64,000 nt of DNA from Mycobacterium shigaense (GCF_002356315.1 NZ_AP018164.1:4154001-4218000); one strand, 5' to 3'; numbered from the stretch's first letter, positions 26,078 to 34,793 are shown. Numbers and translations are program-made. Notes: generated by a model from the letters alone, not told the origin.

Positions 26078-26572
26078 TCATACCAGCGCAGCTTCCATAT
26101 CCATCTCGATCCAGCCCTGGCACGGGCCGCTCGCGATGTCGGTGTGCATCACGCCGGCAAGTTTTCCGTCGGCCTGGGGCGTGTAGCGCACGGTCGCCCG
26201 GGCCGGAGCCCACTGGATCGCGGTGTCGGGCATCATGCAGTCCCACTGGAAATCGCTGACCTGGGTCCAGGACGTCCCGTCCCAGGTGAACTGCACCGGT
26301 TGGGGAACCGTCGGGTTGCTCGGCGGAGGGCCGCTGATGATCGTGGCGATGCACTTTCCGCTCGCGCAGGTCGAACGAAACCCATATGTCTCGGTGTGCT
26401 GCAGCTCGGCGTTGCCGACGGCCATGCTGGTCCCGGACTTCGGGCCGACCATGAATGTGATCGCATACTCGCCATTCCACGACGCAGCCTCGGCGTGGGC
26501 GGCTGGCGGAGGCCAGAGCACGACCGTCAGCGCACAGGAACCGACCAGACCCCTCAGATGAGCTGGGGCCAT
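26078..26572 (-). CDS. Secreted protein of unknown function
   Basis: 164 residues from ATG 26572, preceded by AGAGGAG. An N-terminal signal sequence (LRGLVGSCALTVVLWPPPAAHAEA) is followed by a mature beta-rich domain with cysteine pairs in STCASGKC and at WDCMMPD and GPCQGW. Proposed starts further upstream run into a different, broken gene (VOC pseudogene) and are rejected. Probably a mycobacterial exported protein. Confidence 0.75.
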   Translation of the reverse strand: MAPAHLRGLVGSCALTVVLWPPPAAHAEAASWNGEYAITFMVGPKSGTSMAVGNAELQHTETYGFRSTCASGKCIATIISGPPPSNPTVPQPVQFTWDGTSWTQVSDFQWDCMMPDTAIQWAPARATVRYTPQADGKLAGVMHTDIASGPCQGWIEMDMEAALV

Positions 26573-26649
26573 TGGTTTCTCCTCTCGCCCCGCAGCCACC
26601 TGGAACCAGGATGCGCCCCGCCGAGCGGCGAGTCCAGCCGGCGCCGGGT

Positions 26650-26981
26650 TCACGCCGGCCCCGCGGCCGCCCGCTCGAGTTCGGCGATGACGATCTTGCG
26701 CATGCCGTACATCGCCTTGGTCGCCGGCGTCGCGCGGGCGGGATCCGGATGACTGACCAAGTCGTACAGCCGCTTGGGAACGATCTGCCAGCTGAGCCCG
26801 AAGCGGTCCTTCAACCGTCGAGGACGAAGGTGCCGGACAGGACGTCACCCGGTTCGCCGGTTCCGGCGTCGGTGACTCCATTGAGATCCTCGATCCGCGA
26901 ATTCGGGAACACCGCGGCGTAGAACGTGACGGCGTCCTCGAGGTTGTGGTCGAACCACAGCGTGGGCGTGATCGAGGGCAT
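26650..26981 (-). pseudogene. Internally deleted PhnB-like VOC (glyoxalase-fold) gene
   Basis: The ATG at 26981 follows AGAAGGAG and opens MPSITPTLWFDHNLEDAVTF, the usual start of PhnB/3-demethylubiquinone-like VOC proteins. The frame continues to GTFVLDG and then hits TGA. In another frame the family's C-terminal part resumes at once: LKDRFGLSWQIVPKRLYDL through a helical end stopping at 26650. About 50-60 middle residues are missing, so an internal deletion with a frameshift has killed the gene. Sequence on both sides is otherwise well preserved, suggesting a recent event. Confidence 0.8.
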
Positions 26982-27077
26982 GAGCGACTCCTTCTAATCG
27001 AGGATTCTGATCGGTCTCACGCAGTTAGACCCCGCCGTGCACGAGATCTCATGGCGAGGCTATGTAACGTCAGTTCG

Positions 27078-27947
27078 ATGAGCACGGTTAGCAGCAGTTC
27101 CGAGACCGTTCACTTCGCCGGCGTCGACGGGATCACCCTGGTCGCCGACGAATGGAACCGCGACGCCGGTGCCGACAGACGCCCGTCGATCCTGATGCTG
27201 CACGGCGGTGGCCAAAACCGGCATTCCTGGAAGAACACCGGCCAGATCCTGGCCGACAGCGGCTACCACGTCGTCGCGCTGGACAGCCGGGGGCACGGCG
27301 ACAGCGACCGCGCGCCGGGTGCCGATTACGCGATCGAGACGCTGACGGCCGACGTGCTGCACGTGCTCGAGGCGATCGGCGGCCCGGTGGTGCTGATCGG
27401 TGCCAGCATGGGCGGGCTCACCGGCATCCTGGTCGCCGACAGCGCCGGTCCGGAGAAGGTGACCGGGCTGGTGCTGGTCGACGTGGTGCCGCGCTACGAG
27501 AAGAACGGCAGCGCGCGCATTCGCGACTTCATGCTGACCAACCTCAACGGTTTCGGCTCGCTCGAGGAGGCGGCCGACGCCGTCGCGGCCTATCTGCCGC
27601 ACCGCAGCAAGCCCCGCAGCCCCGAGGGGCTGAAGAAGAACCTGCGCCTGCGGGACGGGCGGTGGTACTGGCACTGGGACCCGGCATTCATGACCGCCCC
27701 CGGCGATGATCCGGAACTGCGCACCGAACACTTCGAAGAGGCCGCCACGGATCTGAAGATCCCGATCCTGCTGATCCGCGGCAAGCTCTCCGACGTGGTG
27801 AGCCCCGAGGGCGTGCGGCATTTCCTGGCGACGGTCCCGCGCGCGGAGTTCGTCGAACTCTCCAACGCCGGACACACCGCGGCCGGCGACGACAACGACG
27901 CCTTCAGCGACGCCGTGGTGACGTTCGTGCGGCGGCTGACCGGCTAG
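27078..27947 (+). CDS. Alpha/beta hydrolase (bpoB-like)
   Basis: 289 residues. The fold signature MLHGGGQNRHSWKN forms the oxyanion region, the nucleophile Ser is in LIGASMGGLTG, an acid follows in LIRGKLSDVVSP, and the catalytic His is in LSNAGHTAAGDDND. This corresponds to Rv1123c (bpoB, named as a peroxidase but a serine hydrolase in form). It converges with gnd2 with no gap. Confidence 0.85.
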   Translation: MSTVSSSSETVHFAGVDGITLVADEWNRDAGADRRPSILMLHGGGQNRHSWKNTGQILADSGYHVVALDSRGHGDSDRAPGADYAIETLTADVLHVLEAIGGPVVLIGASMGGLTGILVADSAGPEKVTGLVLVDVVPRYEKNGSARIRDFMLTNLNGFGSLEEAADAVAAYLPHRSKPRSPEGLKKNLRLRDGRWYWHWDPAFMTAPGDDPELRTEHFEEAATDLKIPILLIRGKLSDVVSPEGVRHFLATVPRAEFVELSNAGHTAAGDDNDAFSDAVVTFVRRLTG

Positions 27948-28976
27948 TTAGCCGCCCACCCCCGGCTTTTCGGCGTGGCCGCCGAACTGCTTGCGCATTG
28001 CCGACAGCGCCTTGTTGGCGAAGTCGTCGAGGCTGCGCGAGGCGAACCGGGACTGCAGCGCGGTCGTGAGCACCGGCGCGGGAACGCCTTCGTCGATCGC
28101 GGCGATGGCGGTCCACCGGCCCTCGCCCGAGTCGGAGACGCGTCCGGAAAACTCCGACAGCGTGGGCGACTCGTGCAGGGCGATCGCGGTCAGGTCGAGC
28201 AGCCACGAGCCGACGACGCTACCGCGGCGCCACAGTTCGGCGACGTCCTCGATGTCGAATTCGTATTGATAGCACTCCGGGTTGGCCAACGGCGCGGTCT
28301 CGGCGTCGCCCGCCTCGACGCGCTTGCCGATGTCGGCGTTGCGCAGGATGTTCAGGCCCTCGGCGAGCGATGCCATCATGCCGTACTCGATGCCGTTGTG
28401 CACCATCTTCACGAAGTGCCCGGCCCCGGATGGCCCGCAGTGCAGGTAGCCCTTCTCGGCCTGGGCTACTTCACCTTCGCGGCCCGGGGTGCGCGGCGCG
28501 GCGTCCACACCGGGAGCGATGGTCTTGAACAGCGGCTCGGCGTGCTTGAACGCGTAGTCGTCGCCGCCGATCATCAGGCAGTAACCGCGCTCGCGGCCCC
28601 ACACACCACCGCTGGTGCCGCAGTCGATCAGGTGAATCCCTTTCTCGGACAGCAGCTTTGAGTGTTTGAGGTCGTCGCGGTAGTAGGAGTTACCGCCATC
28701 GATCACGATGTCGCCTGACTCCAGCGTGTCGGCCAGCGCCTCGATGACCGACTGCGTGATGGTGCCGGCAGGGACCATGACCCACACCACTCGCGGCGCG
28801 GTCATCTTCTCTTTCAGCTCGTCGAGGGAGTACACGCCGGTCGTATTCGGCTCGTCGGCCATCGCCTTGACAGCGTCCGAATTGTGGTCGTACACAACGG
28901 TTTCGTGCCCGTTGTCGGCCACCCGCCGCGCGATGTTGGCGCCCATTCGACCGAGGCCGATCATTCCTAGCTGCAT
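27948..28976 (-). CDS. gnd2: 6-phosphogluconate dehydrogenase, decarboxylating (YqeC/Gnd2 type)
   Basis: 342 residues. The short form of 6-phosphogluconate dehydrogenase has the Rossmann motif GLGRMG at residues 7-12, the substrate motif CGTSGGVWG, and HCGPSGAGHFVKMVHNGIEY with the catalytic Lys. It yields ribulose-5-phosphate and reduced cofactor in the pentose phosphate route. It lies directly downstream of zwf1 (13-bp gap) in one transcription unit, as Rv1122-Rv1121. Confidence 0.95.
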   Translation of the reverse strand: MQLGMIGLGRMGANIARRVADNGHETVVYDHNSDAVKAMADEPNTTGVYSLDELKEKMTAPRVVWVMVPAGTITQSVIEALADTLESGDIVIDGGNSYYRDDLKHSKLLSEKGIHLIDCGTSGGVWGRERGYCLMIGGDDYAFKHAEPLFKTIAPGVDAAPRTPGREGEVAQAEKGYLHCGPSGAGHFVKMVHNGIEYGMMASLAEGLNILRNADIGKRVEAGDAETAPLANPECYQYEFDIEDVAELWRRGSVVGSWLLDLTAIALHESPTLSEFSGRVSDSGEGRWTAIAAIDEGVPAPVLTTALQSRFASRSLDDFANKALSAMRKQFGGHAEKPGVGG

Positions 28977-28989
28977 ATCTGTCGTCTCC

Positions 28990-30399
28990 TTACTGTCCCG
29001 GTTGAGTTTGTGGAGGGAACCACGGGTCTTGCCATTTGCGGTGACCGCGTACCAGTGACTGCGCGGCGTCAGGCCCCCACGACCCGGGCTCGTACTGGTG
29101 GACTTCGCTCGGCTTGTCCAGCAGCGGCTGGACGATGCGCCACGTCTCTTCGATGCTGTCCTGCCGGGCGAACAGCCCCCGATCGCCGGTCAAGGCGGCG
29201 TGGAACAGCAGTTCGTACGGGGTCTCCGGTTCGCCGAAGTCCTGGGCGAACAACGAGTCCAGGTGTACGTCGTGCCAGTTGCCGTCGACCTGGCCGGCCA
29301 ACTGCAACCGCATGCCCGGATCGGGGTCGATGCGCAGCACGATCTGATTGGGCTCGGCGACCCGGCGATGCGGCAGGAAGGCCAGCTGCGGTACGCGGTG
29401 CAGGAACAGCCGGACCTCGGTGACCTTCTCCGGGAGGGACTTGCCGGCCCGCAGGAAGATCGGCACCCCGGACCAGCGCCAATTGTCGATCCCGGTTCGC
29501 AGCGCGATGAACGTCTCGGTCTGCGAATCCTTCGCCACCCCGTCGACGGCGGTGTACCCGCGGTACTGGCCCCGGACGCACCGGTCAGGATCCAGCGGCG
29601 GAATCGCGCGGAACACCTCGGATTTCTTGTCGTTGAGGTCATCGGCGCTGTCGCCGACGGGTGGTTCCATCGCGACCATGGCCAGCACCTGCAGCAGGTG
29701 GTTCTGCACCACGTCGCGCACGGTGCCGACCTTGTCGTAGAACCTGCCGCGGTCCTCCACCCCGAAATCCTCGGCCATGGTGATGTGGATTTCGGAAACA
29801 CTGTGACGATCCCACAGCGCGGCCAACGCCTGATTGGCGAACCGGAGGCATTCGAGCTCCACTACGGGCTGCTTGCCGAGGAAATGGTCGACCCGCAGGA
29901 TCTGGTCTTCGGCCAGCACCGCATGCAACCGCTCGTTGAGTTCGCAGGCGGAGTTCAGGTCATGGCCGAACGGCTTTTCCACCGCAACGCGGGCGCGCTG
30001 CACCAGCCCCTCGCGCGCGAGGTTCTCGACGATGGGCGCGAACAGCGCGGGCGGCATCTCCAGGTAGTACAACGGGCGGTAGTCGCCGTCGATCATCTCG
30101 GCCAGCCGGTGGTAGAGCTCACCGTCGGTGACATCGCCGTGCACGTAGTCCAGCCGACCCGCCAGCCGGTCGAAGACCTCGTCGTCGATCTCCTCGCCCG
30201 CATCCTTGATTGCTTTGCGCGCCCGCTTGATCAATTCGTCGACGTCGATGTCGTCACTGGCGACCCCCAGAATCGGGCAGCCCAACAGTTTCCGGCGCTC
30301 GAGGCGGTACAAGGACCGAAACGTCATCTTGCGCGCGAGGTCGCCGGTAATACCGAAGATCACCAGCAAATTCGACGAACTACCACCGTCGTCGGCCAA
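28990..30399 (-). CDS. zwf1: Glucose-6-phosphate 1-dehydrogenase
   Basis: 469 residues, normal for Zwf. The N-terminal dinucleotide site is IFGITGDLARKMTFRSLYRL, and the signature RVDHFLGK carries the catalytic His. It is the first enzyme of the oxidative pentose phosphate pathway and is co-transcribed with gnd2. It corresponds to Rv1121 and is divergent from the cyclase gene. Confidence 0.96.
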   Translation of the reverse strand: MADDGGSSSNLLVIFGITGDLARKMTFRSLYRLERRKLLGCPILGVASDDIDVDELIKRARKAIKDAGEEIDDEVFDRLAGRLDYVHGDVTDGELYHRLAEMIDGDYRPLYYLEMPPALFAPIVENLAREGLVQRARVAVEKPFGHDLNSACELNERLHAVLAEDQILRVDHFLGKQPVVELECLRFANQALAALWDRHSVSEIHITMAEDFGVEDRGRFYDKVGTVRDVVQNHLLQVLAMVAMEPPVGDSADDLNDKKSEVFRAIPPLDPDRCVRGQYRGYTAVDGVAKDSQTETFIALRTGIDNWRWSGVPIFLRAGKSLPEKVTEVRLFLHRVPQLAFLPHRRVAEPNQIVLRIDPDPGMRLQLAGQVDGNWHDVHLDSLFAQDFGEPETPYELLFHAALTGDRGLFARQDSIEETWRIVQPLLDKPSEVHQYEPGSWGPDAAQSLVRGHRKWQDPWFPPQTQPGQ

Positions 30400-30509
30400 G
30401 ACCGAAACCTCCCAAAAGTCACCTCATCGGAGCACTGGAGATTCACTACCCGGGGGTGTTCGCACTCAACCCTAGACACTGCTCAGGGGGCCGACAACCG
30501 GAAGCCCGC

Positions 30510-31376
30510 ATGGGCTTTGCAAGGATGCGAGGCGTGGGTGACGTGCTGCACATCGCGGTGTACGTGCTGGCGGGGATCGCCGTGATCGAGGCCGGCGCGC
30601 TCGGTGTGTTGTGGAGGTTGCTTGCCCGTAGCCGCGAGGAGGCCGAGGAGTTAAGACAGCGCGCCGACACCCGCAACTGGCTGATATCCGGCGGCCGCGA
30701 GGCCGTCAAGACGGTGTGGAACACCGCTAACGTGATGCGCAAACAGGGCTTTGGCGCAGCAGTCCGCAGCAGTATCGAGGATCTCGCCGACTGGGCCGAG
30801 GTCGAGCGACCCGACCTGGCCCGCGTCACGCCCGACGGCCGCGTGGTGATCCTGTTCTCCGACATCGAGGAGTCGACGGCGCTCAACGAGCGCATCGGTG
30901 ACCGCGCGTGGGTCAAGCTGATCAGCTCGCACGACAAGCTCGTCGGTAGCCTGGTGCAACGCTATTCGGGTCATGTGGTCAAAAGCCAGGGCGATGGATT
31001 CATGATCGCGTTCGCCCGGGCCGAGCAGGCGGTGCGGTGTGCGATCGACCTCCAACAGGCGCTGCGAAAGGACGCAAAACGCAAGCGGCACGAGGAGATT
31101 CGGGTCCGGATCGGCATCCACATGGGCCGCTCGGTGCGTCGCGGTGACGACCTGTTCGGGCGTAACGTCGCGATGGCGGCGCGCGTGGCCGCCGAAGCGG
31201 TCGGCGGCCAGGTGCTGGTGAGCGAGCCGGTTCGAGATGCGCTGCGGGACAGTCCGGATTCTGAAGATATCGGTTTCGACGACGGCCACGACGTCGAATT
31301 GAAGGGGTTCTCCGGTAGCTATCGGTTGTATGCGGTCGACACCGCCCCTCAGGAGGATTCGGCCGACCCCGACTGA
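30510..31376 (+). CDS. Membrane-anchored class III adenylate/guanylate cyclase
   Basis: About 288 residues: one N-terminal transmembrane helix (LHIAVYVLAGIAVIEAGALGVLW), a short linker, and a class III cyclase domain. Metal-binding Asp occurs in VILFSDIEEST and KSQGDGFMIAF, and RVRIGIHMGRSVRRGDDLFG and NVAMAARVA complete the active site. Starts possible: ATG 30510, or GTG 30534 with AAGGA 8 nt upstream. The M. tuberculosis locus (Rv1119c/Rv1120c) is reported as a decayed cyclase; this copy is intact. Confidence 0.85.
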   Translation: MGFARMRGVGDVLHIAVYVLAGIAVIEAGALGVLWRLLARSREEAEELRQRADTRNWLISGGREAVKTVWNTANVMRKQGFGAAVRSSIEDLADWAEVERPDLARVTPDGRVVILFSDIEESTALNERIGDRAWVKLISSHDKLVGSLVQRYSGHVVKSQGDGFMIAFARAEQAVRCAIDLQQALRKDAKRKRHEEIRVRIGIHMGRSVRRGDDLFGRNVAMAARVAAEAVGGQVLVSEPVRDALRDSPDSEDIGFDDGHDVELKGFSGSYRLYAVDTAPQEDSADPD

Positions 31377-31543
31377 GCGACGTGTCCATTGGATTCGGCC
31401 AATCGCTGATGCAGCCGGGCCCGTATCTCGTCGGGTGTGTAGGCCTGCCGCTTGCGCTGATCGCGCACCACCAGCGCGCCGCCGGCGACCACGCCCGCGA
31501 CCCCGGCCAGCCCGACCCACTTCCATATGTTGCGCATCCCCAC
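31349..31543 (-). CDS. Small single-span membrane protein
   Basis: 64 residues: a hydrophobic Gly/Ala-rich helix (WVGLAGVAGVVAGGALVV), a basic RDQRKRQ stop-transfer segment, and a short soluble helix (TPDEIRARLHQRLAE). The start is GTG 31543 or ATG 31537. It converges with, and overlaps, the cyclase end by 28 bp. Unknown function. Confidence 0.55.
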   Translation of the reverse strand: MGMRNIWKWVGLAGVAGVVAGGALVVRDQRKRQAYTPDEIRARLHQRLAESNGHVAQSGSAESS

Positions 31544-31561
31544 AGGCTAGCCTTGGGCCCA

Positions 31562-31801
31562 ATGGACAATTCGCGCGTCAAGGTGTGCGTCGTCGGCGGA
31601 GCAGTACGGCGCAACTCCGCGGCGGCGTGGGTGGTGGCCATCGACCTTGACGCGGACGGTATCTACTTGCGGCCCAACGGTATTGGAGCCACGTTGCGGG
31701 GCGCGGGGCCGGGCCCGCCGTTCGGCCACGCGAACGCCTATATCGACTACCAGATCTGCCGAAAACCCCTCCTCTGCACAGCCATGGATGAACAGCGATG
31801 A
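31562..31801 (+). CDS. Hypothetical 79-residue protein
   Basis: ATG at 31562. The first 60 codons show strong third-position GC bias and read as plausible protein (VKVCVVGGAVRRNSAAAWVVAIDLDADGI), but no domain is recognised. Its TGA lies 14 bp before the preferred start of the carboxymuconolactone decarboxylase-like gene and overlaps an alternative start of that gene as ATGA, hinting at coupling. It could be non-coding. Confidence 0.35.
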   Translation: MDNSRVKVCVVGGAVRRNSAAAWVVAIDLDADGIYLRPNGIGATLRGAGPGPPFGHANAYIDYQICRKPLLCTAMDEQR

Positions 31802-31815
31802 AAGGCGGCACACCG

Positions 31816-32187
31816 ATGACCGACACCCGCGCCCAGGGCCTCGACGTGTTCAGGCAGATGCTGCCCGGAATGATTCCCGACGACGCCACCGGTGTGCACG
31901 ACGACGGCATAGCCGGCGAACTCATGGACCTCGGCATCGATCACGTCTTCGGCGCGTTGTGGGCGCGGCCCGGACTGGATCGCCGGTCGCGCAGCCTGGT
32001 GACCCTTGGCGCGCTGATCGCGCTGCGCGCCTCCGAGGAGCTGAAGTTCCACTTCCCGATCGCGTTGCGCAACGGGCTGACCATCGAGGAAGTCGAAGAG
32101 GTGATATACCACATGACCGGCTACGTCGGCTACCCGGCCGCCACCAATACGCGCAACGTCGCGCGTGCGGTCCTGACGCGTCCCTAG
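31816..32187 (+). CDS. Carboxymuconolactone decarboxylase / AhpD-like family protein
   Basis: 123 residues from ATG 31816 (an ATG at 31798 would add six). The fold is recognised by LWARPGLDRRSRSLVTLGALIAL and GLTIEEVEEVIYHMTGYVGYPAA. The Cys-x-x-Cys pair of AhpD is absent, so it is the decarboxylase-like branch and not a peroxidase partner. AAAGGCGG precedes the start. Substrate unknown. Confidence 0.85.
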   Translation: MTDTRAQGLDVFRQMLPGMIPDDATGVHDDGIAGELMDLGIDHVFGALWARPGLDRRSRSLVTLGALIALRASEELKFHFPIALRNGLTIEEVEEVIYHMTGYVGYPAATNTRNVARAVLTRP

Positions 32188-32198
32188 GCTTTCGGAAC

Positions 32199-32879
32199 AT
32201 GCTGACCCTCGACCAGGCGTTGCACGAGACGCGCACCGGCGACCTTTGGCTGTTCCGCGGCAGGTCGGGACCCGACCGGGCAATCCAGACGCTGACCAAT
32301 GCCCCGGTGAATCACGTTGGCATGACGGTGGCCATCGATGACCTGCCGCCGCTGATCTGGCACGCCGAGCTGGGCGACAAGCTCACCGATATCTGGACCG
32401 GCACCAACCACCGCGGTGTGCAGCTCAACGACCTACGAGCGGCGGTTACGCAGTGGACCCAGCGCTATGCGCAGCGGTGCTGGTTGCGCCAGCTGACGCC
32501 CGATGCCACCCGCGAGCAGGAGAACGAGCTATTGCGAGTGATCGCGCGCATGGACGGCACCGCTTTTCCGACCACCATGCGGCTGACGGGCCGGTGGTTT
32601 CGCGGCCGGCTCCCGACGATCAACGATTGGGTGCGGGGAATCCCGTTGGTGGACAAGAAGTTTCGTGAGCAAACGCAGCGACGCCGGGAGCAGCGCAAGA
32701 TGAGCCTGGCGACCGCGTATTGCGCTGAAACAGTGGCGATCACCTACGAGCAGATGGGTTTGCTTGTCACGGACAAGGATTCGAACTATTTCGATCCCGG
32801 GTCGTTCTGGAGCGGCGACATGTTGCCGCTGGCGCCGGGTTATCGGCTGGGCGGCGAGATCGAGGTCGCGGCCGGTTAG
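32199..32879 (+). CDS. Permuted papain-fold (NlpC/P60-LRAT/YiiX-like) hydrolase
   Basis: 226 residues from ATG 32199. GDLWLFRG and NHVGM with His39, followed by LIWHAE and, much later, YCAETVA with Cys175, give the His-then-Cys order of circularly permuted NlpC/P60 proteins such as YiiX. No signal peptide is seen, so it may act inside the cell on an amide or ester. It is 11 bp downstream of the decarboxylase-like gene, likely the same operon. Confidence 0.65.
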   Translation: MLTLDQALHETRTGDLWLFRGRSGPDRAIQTLTNAPVNHVGMTVAIDDLPPLIWHAELGDKLTDIWTGTNHRGVQLNDLRAAVTQWTQRYAQRCWLRQLTPDATREQENELLRVIARMDGTAFPTTMRLTGRWFRGRLPTINDWVRGIPLVDKKFREQTQRRREQRKMSLATAYCAETVAITYEQMGLLVTDKDSNYFDPGSFWSGDMLPLAPGYRLGGEIEVAAG

Positions 32880-33199
32880 CCGACCGCCATTTCGCCCATC
32901 TCCGACCATCCGTCGGCATCGATGGTCTGATTGATGATCTTGGGCGTGGATTTCAGCGCCTGCGGCAACTCCCTCATCGCGCGCCGGAAGTGCTCGCTGT
33001 GGACGTGAACGCCGCCCGCGGCGTCGTCGCGGAACGCCTCGACCAGGACGTACTCGGCCGGGTTGTCGAGGCTGCGCGACCACTCGAACCACAGGTTGCC
33101 CTCCTCGGCGCGGGTGGCCGCGGTAAACGCGGCGACCAGGTCCGGCCAGCGGTCGGACCAGTCGGGCTTCGTTTCGAACTTGACGACGATGAAGATCAT
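32876..33199 (-). CDS. Antibiotic biosynthesis monooxygenase (ABM)-fold protein
   Basis: 107 residues of the dimeric ferredoxin-like ABM fold: MIFIVVKFETKPDWSDRWPD at the start, AEEGNLWFEWSRSLDNPAEYVLVE, and SEHFRRAMRELPQAL, the typical sequence around the conserved His. It probably handles a quinone or similar small molecule. Its stop overlaps the convergent hydrolase gene by 4 bp. Confidence 0.88.
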   Translation of the reverse strand: MIFIVVKFETKPDWSDRWPDLVAAFTAATRAEEGNLWFEWSRSLDNPAEYVLVEAFRDDAAGGVHVHSEHFRRAMRELPQALKSTPKIINQTIDADGWSEMGEMAVG

Positions 33200-33521
33200 T
33201 GCGTCCTCGCCCCCTGGTCACGGCTGCCAGTGCGCTCGCCGGCCGGACGGCGCGTTCGGGCGAGCAGCGCCAGGATAGCGTGGCGACTCGCCCAATCTTC
33301 GCCTTCCTTCGACTCAGCAAACTTCCGATCGAAAAGTCGATGGCGCGCCAATCGGAGCTTTTCGCTATGCGGATAACTTACCGCCTGCACGAGAGTGATG
33401 CAGACCACAAACGTGGCTGCGGCACGACTACTTCACTTTTCCCAAGCACGCAATGCGATCAGCGCCAATGTTGTACAGCGATCGGCGGCATTAGCCAGAG
33501 CTCGCGCAATTCGATTCTTTA
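33200..33521. other. Intergenic region without a supported gene
   Basis: 322 bp between the ABM gene start and the end of the secreted NlpC/P60 gene. It holds the ABM promoter. GC content drops over 33290-33520 compared with flanking genes. Short ORFs here lack ribosome sites and codon bias. No convincing RNA structure seen. Confidence 0.6.
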
Positions 33522-34139
33522 TCAATTCGGAATTCCGGGGTCGCCCGGCGGCGGCAGCTCGGGCGCCGGCGGAGGCGGGGGGGCGGGGGCCGGAGCGCCG
33601 ACCAGGATTGCAGGGGCCTCGGGCGGCGGCGGGGGTGCGTCCGGCGGCGGAGGCGGCGCGAGCGGCGGAGGTGCGTCGGGCGGCGGCGGTAGCAGGCCGC
33701 CGTCACCCTCCGGGGGCATCGGCAGGAACATGTGGTGGGTGAATCCGGCCTGGTAGGCGCCAGCACCGCCGATATGTACGCCGCCGCGCTCGCCACTGGA
33801 CACCGGCGTGCCGTCCGGCAGGGTCACTGCCGTGTGGCCGCCGTTCCAGCCGATCACCAAGGCGTTGGGAGCGGTCCCGTACTGAAAGCCCCGTGCCAAA
33901 AGCGCGGCTTCCTCGTTGCCCGTGTTGAATCTGCTTCCGAAGACCGGTCGATCGGTCGCGGCATTCGCAATCCACGAAGCCAGGCCGGAGCAGTCGGTCC
34001 CCGCGGGGGAATCCCCACCCACAATATACGGCGTCCCCGAGACCTGGTTAACGAGGGACATCAACGCAGCAAGAGCAATCATGGCCAGCGACGCTAGCAA
34101 CAACACGGTTAACGAGCCAAAATTTGTGGCGTGCATCAC
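33522..34139 (-). CDS. Secreted NlpC/P60-type protein with proline-rich tail
   Basis: 205 residues. The N-terminus has a signal anchor (LTVLLLASLAMIALAALMSL). The catalytic-type core follows: GTPYIVGGDSPAGTDCSGLASW with Cys50 and GGHTAVTL with His102, typical of NlpC/P60 peptidoglycan hydrolases. The C-terminal 60 residues are almost all Pro, Ala and Gly (PPPPDAPPP repeats), a wall-spanning tail. The core is short, so it may be a minimal hydrolase. Confidence 0.75.
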   Translation of the reverse strand: MMHATNFGSLTVLLLASLAMIALAALMSLVNQVSGTPYIVGGDSPAGTDCSGLASWIANAATDRPVFGSRFNTGNEEAALLARGFQYGTAPNALVIGWNGGHTAVTLPDGTPVSSGERGGVHIGGAGAYQAGFTHHMFLPMPPEGDGGLLPPPPDAPPPLAPPPPPDAPPPPPEAPAILVGAPAPAPPPPPAPELPPPGDPGIPN

Positions 34140-34424
34140 GCATCAAATAAAGAATGGCATGTGCCGCATTTACAGCAAACTTATTACATAAATACATCTT
34201 TATTGTCACCAATGGTCCGCCCGGGCCGGCGGCGGGCGGGCGGCCCCGGCCGGGGCGGCCCCAGGCCGCGAAACCGGCTGCGCAAACGTCGACCGCGGAC
34301 GGCATTCGGTCGCTTACGGTGAGGTGGTGTCCTCCCCCGCCCGACACTCGTCGTCCGCGCAGCCGCGATGCGCCAAGATGGTGCTGTCGAGAAAGTTGAG
34401 AAATACGCGCACTGAGGGGGTTGG
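34140..34424. other. Divergent promoter region, no gene seen
   Basis: 285 bp between the NlpC/P60 gene and the DUF2510 gene. The first 70 bp are unusually AT-rich for this genome (promoter of the NlpC/P60 gene). They are followed by a very GC-rich stretch with a 14-bp palindrome GCCCCGGCCGGGGC at 34243-34256. No ORF with a credible ribosome site. Confidence 0.6.
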
Positions 34425-34793
34425 ATGACCGCGGCACTACCTCCGGCGGGCTGGTACCGCGATCCGTCGGGGGCCCGCGCGCAACGGTACTTCGACGGTT
34501 CGGAGTGGACCGAGCACTATGCGGCCACGCTCTCGGCGGAACAGCGGTCCGAAATTCTCGAGGAAGCGATCTCCAACCACTACCCATGGGCCCGTGTCGA
34601 GTCACGCTCAGCCACCCAGGCTGTCCTCTTCCTCGGCGGCGGCGTGTCCGCGGCGGCGCATGTGGTGTGCGCGCTGCTCACGGTCGTCACCTGCGGGCTG
34701 TTCGGCATCATCTGGCTGATCGTGGCCGCGACCTCGCCGGAACGGCGCGCGTATGTGGCCGTCGACTCGTTCGGCAACGTCACCTTTAACTAG
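34425..34793 (+). CDS. DUF2510 membrane protein
   Basis: 122 residues. The N-terminal DUF2510 motif GWYRDPSGARAQRYFDGSEW is a short module found at the start of many actinobacterial membrane proteins. After a linker come two adjacent hydrophobic helices (VLFLGGGVSAAAHVVCALL, VVTCGLFGIIWLIVAA). Function unknown. The IS481 element begins 21 bp past its stop. Confidence 0.8.
   Translation: MTAALPPAGWYRDPSGARAQRYFDGSEWTEHYAATLSAEQRSEILEEAISNHYPWARVESRSATQAVLFLGGGVSAAAHVVCALLTVVTCGLFGIIWLIVAATSPERRAYVAVDSFGNVTFN

Noticed and set aside
26573..26881. N-terminal extension of the secreted protein at 26078-26572
   Set aside because: The extension reads the VOC pseudogene in the wrong frame; a good ribosome site and signal peptide mark the start at 26572.
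33540..33710. GC-rich repeat stretch considered as a PE_PGRS-like element
   Set aside because: It encodes the Pro-rich tail of the NlpC/P60 protein on the minus strand; no PE domain is present.
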